Below are positions 56,835 to 64,000 of a DNA stretch of 64,000 bases, one piece after another. The DNA lies in the NCBI GenBank assembly GCA_963920525.1, contig OY986437.1, positions 197,117,511 through 197,181,510 of the forward strand. The letters run 5' to 3'. Position numbers and translations under genes: made by a program. Every line of letters starts with the position of its first letter. Within the stretch, counting starts at the first letter, position 1. This DNA is from Dichetophora obliterata. Lineage: Eukaryota > Arthropoda > Insecta > Diptera > Sciomyzidae. The notes below the pieces were generated by a model. That model had not been told where the DNA came from and ran no database searches. It saw nothing but the letters and a program-made list of their open reading frames with translations.

Positions 56835-57006
56835 TAGCCAGACACAGAAAAAGATTGCAGCAGTGTATGTGGTTCTATTTGTTTATATTTTATGTGTGAT
56901 TCTACAGTTTTTATGTGTTTTATCATTTACATTTATTATAACTGGCGCAAATTAGTTTATAAATATCAGACAATTTTTGAAAACGGTCTTTTTCTGTGTC
57001 CAGCTA
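56835..57006. mobile_element. 172-bp MITE-like inverted repeat
   Basis: TAGCCAGACACAGAAAAAGA at the left; inverted right TAGCTGGACACAGAAAAAGA (18 of 20). Target duplication not resolved. Confidence 0.7.
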
Positions 57007-57369
57007 CCAAGGAGATAAAACCAAGTAAGCTTAATAAATTTTAAATAAAACAGTTGTTATATTTTGTATTATAAATTTTTGAATTGTTTTAATTTATTGC
57101 TGTTTGTTATAATTTTGTTAATTGTAATCTTAATAGAGAATAAACTTGCCCGATCACTTGCCGTATGTCAATATTGCCGAACTTAATTACATGTTTAAAT
57201 AAAACGAATAATTTATATTATATTTAAATTGCGAGTTTTATTCACACTCCTAGACACAGGAAAAGGAAAACAACACTAAAAATATTTTTCCAACTTATAC
57301 ATTAAAAGAACTAAGTCCTTATCGTACCATAAATAAATAAATAAATAAAAATAACCTTACGCTTAGTTT

Positions 57370-57655
57370 GACGTGTGGTCAACTTTTTATATTGGATACT
57401 TACTCTAACGCTGACGTGTTTATTTAATTTGCAATGAAAAAATTATATAAACTTTGACGTGTGGTAATTTTTGCACCACCATCTGCATTTCTCCGCTCAT
57501 GCTATACCTACCATCGCCAAAACACAACTGAATAACAATGATAATGACATGAGAACATACAAAAAATATTAAAATTCTAGAGTGCAACGGAAGAGAGTAG
57601 TTCACAAAAATGCAAAAAGAGGCTAAAATTTACCACCACCTGCATTGTAAAGGGG
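57370..57655. mobile_element. Possible relative of the 59184-59461 MITE
   Basis: Near 57650, read inverted, CCCTTTACAATGCAGGTGGT then GGTAAATTTTAGCC resembles the end of the 59184 element. TTTGACGTGTGGT occurs twice (57370, 57451). The left boundary is unclear. Confidence 0.35.
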
Positions 57656-57849
57656 TTAATGAAACATTTTATATTTATATTAAAACAAAAAATATTATTG
57701 AATATTATTTATATAAGAAAAAGTATTATTTATAAAACAGTTAAATTCATTGGCATAAGTTAAATATTAAATTTGTGGCTAAACTTAACTTTTAATTAAT
57801 ACTAATAAGGACTTACAACAATTAAAAACATCAAAAGTATGCGTACATC

Positions 57850-58435
57850 ATGAATGCTGTATTTCAATTCCATCTGTCTGTCTTCATCTCCAGATTCGCT
57901 GCATCTACAACTGTAAATGACGTCATGTCATTTATATCTTTAAAATTACAATCATCGGCGCCTATCAACTGCTATAAATTTTCTTCCAACGTGATTCGGG
58001 AGATATCATCCTTCAAAATACTAGTTCATGATTCGGACTTCATTTCTATTGTATCTGCTAGTTTTTGGTCACCTGGTATCAAGCGCGTCGGAAGCGAATT
58101 TCATCTGGGGGGGGCAGTACAAATGGGGGGGCAGTACAAATGGTGGTGCAAAAAAAGTTCACCAAAATTTCTTCACATGAAACATGAAGAAGAGAGAAAG
58201 AAGAGGAAAATATATAATACAAAAATATTATCGTTGTAAAAAACTGATACTTTGAATAACTTTTCTTTTTAAATTGTTTATCTAGCTAAAAAAGTGGGGG
58301 GCAACTGCCCACCTTGCCCCCCGCTTCCGACGCCAATGCCTGGTATCATGGTTCATGAATTTATTCCTCGACCAAGGCAGTTGCTACCCACTGCAGGACC
58401 AGCGCTGAACTCGATTTCTATTCCAAAAAACTGAC
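57850..58435 (+). pseudogene. Jockey-like LINE ORF1 relic, interrupted by a small DNA element
   Basis: The frame reads STTVNDVMSFISLKLQSSAP and INCYKFSSNVIREISSFKIL, then SFWSPGI. A 257-bp insertion (58082-58338) follows, after which the sequence resumes MVHEFIPRPRQLLPTAGPAL-NSISIPKN. This looks like the C-terminal part of a gag-like ORF1 upstream of an ORF2 of the same element. The 5' part is missing or outside recognition. Confidence 0.6.
58082..58338. mobile_element. 257-bp MITE, 10-bp duplication CCTGGTATCA
   Basis: CCTGGTATCA is perfect on both sides (58072-58081, 58339-58348). Ends: GCGTCGGAAGCG with GGGGGG close by, and inverted at the right GGCGTCGGAAGCGGGGGGCA. A 9-11 base duplication suggests a Mutator-like (MULE) origin. 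It interrupts the LINE ORF1 relic. Confidence 0.85.
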
Positions 58436-58451
58436 CGGATCTATCAATAAG

Positions 58452-61400
58452 TATTCTTTATATTATCAGAACGTGTGAGGGGTTTGAAAACCAAAATAAA
58501 TAAGTTTTTTGAGTTTCTAGTAGTTTAGATTATGATATTATTATTTTTACTCAAACCTAGCTGAATGATAGTCATCTTACTCAAGAGTTATTTAATGACA
58601 TTTCTTTCACTGTTTTCCGCAAGGATCGTTGTTCTTTGGCTTCGGGCTTATTACGTGGAGGCGGAGTTCTTATAGCGGTAAAAAACTCATTTTCCAGTAA
58701 GCAATTAGTGCCTCCTCATAATAATGGTGCTCTGCCGGCTGTAATTGATGTTGAAAAGATTATCATTCATATTTTTGTAAATCGTGTATTTGAACTATTT
58801 ATTATTGTGAGTTATATTCCTCCTAATAGCTTCCTGGAGCTTTACAATGCTCACTTCGAAAATTGCCGTTTTGTTCTTGATAATTATCAGCATGTGATGT
58901 TTGCTGGTGATTTCAAACTGGGCAACATCATTTGGAAGCTGGACAGCGACGAATCTTACCTTCTCCCGTTTAATGCACACGGCCAAATTGAAAACCTATT
59001 AGTTGATTTCTTCAGCTGTCAAGATTTAGCTCAAACTAATGACATACAGAATGATCTCAATAGAATTCTTGAGCTTGTTTTCGTTGATAAAGAGTTAAAT
59101 TTTTCCTTGGAATGTCCTATATCACCGTTGTTCCAGTGTTTGAGCCATCATAAACCCATATTAATTGAATTTTCAGCCTATAACCTTTAACTACGGGTGG
59201 TGGTAAATTTTATCCCCTTTTTACATATTTTTGTCGTCTTTAAAAAAATGCTAGTGAAATAAACTGCAATATTTTTTAAATTAAAAAAAAAGAAATTTAA
59301 GTTTTGTATTGATTTTAAATAAAAATGTTGAAACTTTTTTTTAAACAAGAAATAATTTAAAAAACTTCGTTTTATTAGAATTTTTTGTAAAATAAAAATG
59401 GGGTAAAATTTACCACCACGTCACAGACTATGTAAAAAATATTCACCTCCGTAGTTAAAGGACCAAAAATTGATCACTAGCGAGAACTACTCGATCAATT
59501 TTAAAAATGCTGATTTCGATGCTATGAATGAGCAATTGTCTAGAATCTCGTGGAATTCTGTTCTTAATGATACAGACCTACCCATTGCATCTGACAATTT
59601 TTTGTCTATCTTAAATGATGCAGTTTACAGATTTGTCCCTCGCATCGAAATTTCAAAAAAATCGCAATCCTCCCTGGTTCAATAAGAGACTTACTAATCT
59701 AAAAAATAGTAAAAACAAAGCATATAAACATTATAGATGCAGTAACTCTAATCATGATCAAAAGGAACTATATTTATCCCTCCAGCTTCAATTTGATACG
59801 CTTAATAAATTTCTTTACGCCTCATACATAAACTCAACTGAACTTACAATCAAGCAAAATAGTAAATTCTTTTGGACATTTATAAAAAATAAAAGAAAGT
59901 CTAACGGTCTACCAACTTTTATGTGTTATCTTGATTCTTCCTCTAATAATACCCCTTCTATCTGTAATTTTTTTGCTGATTATTTCAAGTCTGTCTATTT
60001 CCCTGTTTCTACTTCTAGCCCTATAAATTCTAGTATTCCACTTGAACCTGTTTTGGATCTAGGCGACCTTTCTTTTTCCATGTCTAATGTGGAAACCTTT
60101 CTAACGAACCTTAACAACAGTGTATCTGCTGGACATGATGGCGTGGCGAAAATTGTTCTAAGAAACTGTGCTTCTACATTAGCATGCCCTCTTTTTATAA
60201 TGTTTAAAAAATCAATTACTGATGGTAATTTTATCAGTAGTTGGAAAATGTCGCATATTGTATCGATCTATAAATCTGGTCCAAAACATGATGTTAGAAA
60301 CTATGGGCCTATTTCTAAAATATCGTGTATTCCCAAAGTCTTGGATAAAATTATCTATGATAAACTATCATTTCATGTTAAATATGTAATGTCACCTGTT
60401 CAACATGGATTTTTGAAATGTAAATATACTACTACCAACTTAACAATTTTTTGACATCATGTGTTTCGAAATTTGGAAGGTGGCCTCCAAACTGATGTTA
60501 TTTTTACTGACTTTGCCAAAGCCTTTGACAAAGTTGATCATAACCAACTCTTAATCAAACTTGCGTCTCTCGGTATATTCTCAAATCTCCTTACTTGGTT
60601 TAAATCATATTTGTCTGATCGCATTCAATTTGTCAAAGTTAATGACTGCCTATCTACCCCTTTTGTCGCCTCTTCTGGGGAACCGCAAGGAAGCCACCTT
60701 GGGCCTCTCCTGTTCCTGCTTTTCATCAATGATCTTCCCTCAGTAGTAAAGTACTCTCAGTGTCTCCTTTTCGCCGATGACCTTAAAATTTTCCGTTCAA
60801 TAAATTCTTATGCTTAAGTTACTCTTCTCCAGAATGATATTGATTCCATCTTTACCTGATGTTAGGAAAACAAACTGTCTCTTAATATCTCTAAATGCCA
60901 ATGGCTTTCTTTTTCAAGAGCGTCATTGCCTAGAATTAACAGCTTTTCAATAAACACATGCCAACTAGAGAGAGTTCCGTGTAAGAAAGACCTCGGCATT
61001 TTGTTCAACACTCTTTTGACTTTCAAGGACCATATCAATGCAATAATCAATAAGTCTGATTAAAAGAATCAGACTTTTTGAGAAAAGAATCAGAAAAGCT
61101 AAAGAATTTCATGATTCTTAAGCTCTTAAATTCTGTATACTTCTCTTGTTCGGCCCCACTTAGACTATTGGTCTATAATTTGGAATCCAAGCTCGTTAAC
61201 TCAAGCTCATAGAATTGAAAGAGTTCAAAGAAAATTGACGAGGTTTATGGTATTCCAAATAAACTGAAATCTTCAAGAGCCCCTCCCTTATAGTACAAGA
61301 TGTGCCTTGATAAATATTAGTTTCTTAAATTCCAAACGTCGAATGCAGTTTACTATTTTTATTCGTGACTTGGTCCACTACCATATTCAAGATCCCACAC

Positions 61401-61551
61401 TACTTGCTATGCTGAACTCCATCTCACCTCCTAGGCATCTTCGAAGTTTTTTTCGCTTTCAAGTTCCATTCACAGATGTGCTTATGCCTGTAATGAACCA
61501 ATGACTCGTTGCATCATTGAGATTAATGAAGTCTTACCATTCATAGATATT
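58452..61551 (+). pseudogene. Jockey-like LINE ORF2 relic (endonuclease and reverse transcriptase)
   Basis: Begins with a decayed LYYQNVRG-type endonuclease start (58458-58500), then GGGVLIAVKNSFSSKQLV, MFAGDFKLGNIIWKLDSDES (GDFN/W block, with Asn changed to Lys) and a LSHHKPILIEF end. After a MITE insertion (59184-59461) come the linker (RNPPWFNKRLTNLKNSKNKA), the RT fingers (AGHDGVAKIVLRNCASTLAC, WKMSHIVSIYKSGPKHDVRN), FTDFAKAFDKVDH, SSGEPQGSHLGPLLFLLFIN and catalytic LLFADDLKIF (60765-60794). A C-terminal tail continues to MTRCIIEINEVLPFIDIFNP, where a piggyBac element (TTAA 61552) interrupts it. No RNase H domain is seen. Many stops and frameshifts; dead copy. Confidence 0.88.
59184..59461. 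mobile_element. 278-bp MITE with CCTTTAACTACGG ends, inside the LINE
   Basis: Left CCTTTAACTACGGGTGGTGG; inverted right CCTTTAACTACGGAGGTG. A further inverted pair GTGGTGGTAAATTTTA(T/C)CCC lies inside the ends. It falls exactly between the endonuclease-like and linker parts of the LINE ORF2. Target duplication unclear. Confidence 0.8.
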
Positions 61552-61555
61552 TTTA

Positions 61556-63873
61556 ACCCCCCGTCAAACACATATTCTGAAACCTTCGAACAAACGTATA
61601 TGCCTGGCCAGACCCCTGTACGTTTTTATGAATTTGTATGGCAAAAAGGGTACCGTAACTTTGAATTTCTAAGTATGCTCGTTCATTATTTTTGTCTTTA
61701 GTCTCTTTTTTTTGATATATGTAGCTACCTAAATGTAAAAATTTTTTATTCATTTTGTGGAATGTATGAAAAACAAGTATAATCAACTTTAGAATGTTGT
61801 TGGCACACAGGATTAGTGCATTTGGTGCAGTATAAATGTGTCTTTCTATGCAGCTTTTCGTCTTGCGTGGCACAAATTCTGCAATCTTTTCTGGAATTCA
61901 GTGTACTAGGGCCGCTTTGTTGGTTAGGCAGCATGTTGCTGGGAATATTCAACGGCCTTCCAAAGAAAGATTCAATGGCCAAACGGGTTGAATGTTGTCC
62001 CAAAATATGGTTGTTGTTCATGCGATTTTCAGTATTAGCAAGCAGCAATTGTTTCAAGAACATTCGTCGCTTCTCTTTTCTGATTTCTTCTGTATTTTCA
62101 TTGCATATGATGTAAGCCGCTAACCCCATGACGTCAATCATGTTGCAAAAAAAAGCTAATGGCCAACGTCTGGTTGACCGTTTTGTGGAGTAATGCGTTA
62201 CCATTTGGTCCATTGTATTAATGCCGGCCTTTGTTGAATTGTAAAATAATATAGCTTCCGGTTTTTTTGCTACGCCTTCAACTTTCTCGGTGAAGTGCAC
62301 AGTGGATATTTACTGCTTTGTTCTTCTTTGGAACGTAGCTGCAGAGTGATACAAGGTTATCATAGATACCGAACACAGATGAAAGCACTGGCCATTTGCT
62401 GTCTTTTTTCACTTCTTTGGGAAGACACCTTTTGTTGGATCTTATGGTGCCAACGTATGCTAGTCCAATCGACGAAAGACGTTTAGCTGCGTCTAATGTT
62501 GTAAAGAGTTATCAGCAATAATGCCGCTGTTGGCGTATCGATTAGCCAAACTCATGAGCACATTTTCGCCTTGGTTTGTCTCTCGTTGTTCTCCCTCTTT
62601 ACCAGTGTACAGTTTTCCTTGCAACGGATATTTGGTTTTCACATCGCATGCCCACCATACTTTTATGCCATACTTTGCGGGCTTTGATGGGATGTATTGC
62701 GTGAACTTTGTGCGCCGGCGGTATGGAAATAGCTGCTCATCGATGGTTACACTTTCGTATGGTTCAAAATTACTGGCAAGATTGTTATTCAAGAAGTTCC
62801 ATATGTCACAAATGGGAGCAGCTTTGTCGGCTTGTTGACGAAATACGCGCGTACGAATATCGTCAAATCGAATACAGCGCATCAAAGTAACAAATCTTGT
62901 ATATGACATGGCTGCACGGAATATTAGAAGTGTATCAGTTTGCCACATCAATCTTGAGAGCTGCATAGTATTATGACTGGCACCAAAAGCCAATAGTATC
63001 CCAATAAAATCGTCAAGCTCAACACTTGTCATATCAACCCATACTCGTGGTGTGCAGTTTGCATGTTCTGCGTTCCATTTGCGTGTAACTTTTTCTCCAT
63101 ATAGATTTGTTTGTGCTACGATGATGAACGTAATATTCGGTGAAAAGAAAAGCTTGAACACCGCATGATGTTGTGCTGGCGGAATCTCACTGTAGCGGGG
63201 TCAGCTGTACTCCACTTGGTACCATCTTTTCCAAGCAAAAAACCGTCTGCAGCTTGAGTTGGTGCATTCTCACTTTCTTCTTCGGATTCTTCATCGCTGT
63301 CAAATATTTCATTTGCTTCAATTTCCAATTCATATTCAATGTCCGAGGCATCATCTTCGGGCACAAAATCTGTGTTTTCACCGCTTTGTTCTTCAAATAA
63401 ATCTAGTTCTTTGTCTGCTTCTGTGTGAAGTGCGAAATCACGCTGTAACGCTGATGATAGTTGTTGTTGGAAATTATTAGTAAGGCTGCCTCTACGCAAG
63501 CGCGTATTATACACAAACTCTAAATCCTCTGCCATAACAATAGTAATAATTTCACTTAAGTTTCCGCACATTACATTTATATTTCGGACTGTCGATGTTG
63601 TATGTTCAACATTCAATAACGAACTAACTGAACTCAAAACCAAAATCACAACCGAAAGAAAGAAATAAGAGAAAATTGAACACAAAAACTGCCTGGAAGC
63701 AAACATCTGCATTGAATTCACATAAAAACAACCCAAAATATAAAAAAAATACCTGGAAACAGCAATCTGCATTGAATTTGCAGAAAAATAACCCAAAATA
63801 TGTATAACAATAATTTATTTCATACAAATTGTATATGGGTCTGGCCAGGCATATGTGTTTGTTCGTCGGGGAC
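61556..63873 (-). mobile_element. piggyBac-family transposon, decayed
   Basis: TTAA at 61552-61555 precedes the left end CCCCCCGTCAAACACATATT. Inverted repeats CGAACAAACGTATATGCCTG (61587-61616) and its mirror (63837-63865, GGGTCTGGCCAGGCATATGT) bracket the transposase. The right end is probably near the CGGGGA at 63867-63873 (inverse CCCCGACGAACAAAC), but no TTAA follows, so that boundary is lost or wrong. Confidence 0.75.
61746..63535 (-). pseudogene. piggyBac-type transposase, frameshifted
   Basis: Starts MAEDLEFVYNTRLRRGSLTN at 63535. An acidic N-terminal region (DLFEEQSGENTDFVPEDDAS, DSDEESEEESEN) leads to KWSTADPA. The frame shifts near 63165, continues in 63161-62493 with the DDE_Tnp_1_7 core (VDMTSVELDDFIGILLAFGA, SVTIDEQLFPYRRRTKFTQY, GIKVWWACDVKTKYPLQGKL), shifts again near 62505 after IIADN, and continues through a G-T-x-R-x-N-K-type strand to a third shift near 62300. 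The last part has NSTKAGINTMDQMV (third Asp), KRSTRRWPLAFFCNMIDVMG and a C-terminal cysteine-rich domain (CRICATQ, RKTHLYCTKCTNPVCQQH, CF). All three catalytic Asp positions are visible; the breaks make it non-functional. Confidence 0.92.
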
Positions 63874-64000
63874 TTTTTTTGCAGTTTTCTTCGTGTTGGA
63901 ACGATATTTTAGAATTTTTTTTTTAAAATAGAAAGCCAACAATATTTTAGGTTACTACCGGGAAATACAGGTATCTATCTAAACTAGAAGTATGTTCATT
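63874..64000. other. Flank of the piggyBac element
   Basis: AT-rich; nothing recognised. Confidence 0.4.

Overview
This is nuclear DNA from a higher fly (Diptera; probably a non-Drosophila cyclorrhaphan with an AT-rich, transposon-rich genome). The only host gene I can support is the 3' end of a Dscam1-type cell-adhesion receptor on the + strand. Its cytoplasmic-tail exons lie at 1-183, 5369-5549, 5621-5779, 12251-12317 and 23520-23595 (stop at 23593-23595), with splice phases that join exactly. A possible 15-nt in-frame microexon sits at 5959-5973. The last exon is open in two frames, so skipping exon 12251-12317 would give a different C-terminus.

The introns (184-5368, 5780-12250, 12318-23519) are full of repeats: a ~140-bp degenerate tandem array (1755-4160), a mariner-type transposase relic (4381-4713), a non-autonomous hAT (7155-8024), a 59-bp-arm hairpin (8892-9027), a MITE with CAATAG duplication (10915-11680), a ~120-bp tandem array (13195-13775) and a dense nested cluster at 14465-21430. 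That cluster holds a SINE-like repeat split by a hAT that itself contains a foldback, a Tc1-like element with 223-bp inverted repeats and one nonsense mutation in the transposase, and a mariner relic sharing its TA. It also holds a 1.4-kb element with 34-bp ends, and several TA-flanked MITEs.

From 23596 to about 29170 lies the 3' UTR and AT-rich downstream DNA. From 29170 to the end I see no host gene, only mobile DNA and relics. These are: a hexanucleotide microsatellite; a foldback element with ~315-bp arms (30806-31611); a MITE inserted into its own kind with TTA duplication (33215-33548); a 2.8-kb hAT-like element with microsatellite arms and an 8-bp duplication (39249-42041); a LINE relic on the minus strand split by a hAT (43030-44560); pogo and BED-finger hAT relics (47258-48475); a piggyBac-type MITE (48552-49077); a nearly intact 5.3-kb non-LTR retrotransposon with 12-bp target duplication (49323-54601); a decayed Jockey-like LINE carrying two small DNA-transposon insertions (57850-61551); and a frameshifted piggyBac element (61556-63873).

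Boundaries were found by eye from inverted ends and target-site duplications. Superfamily calls rest on duplication length and motif recognition, not on database searches.
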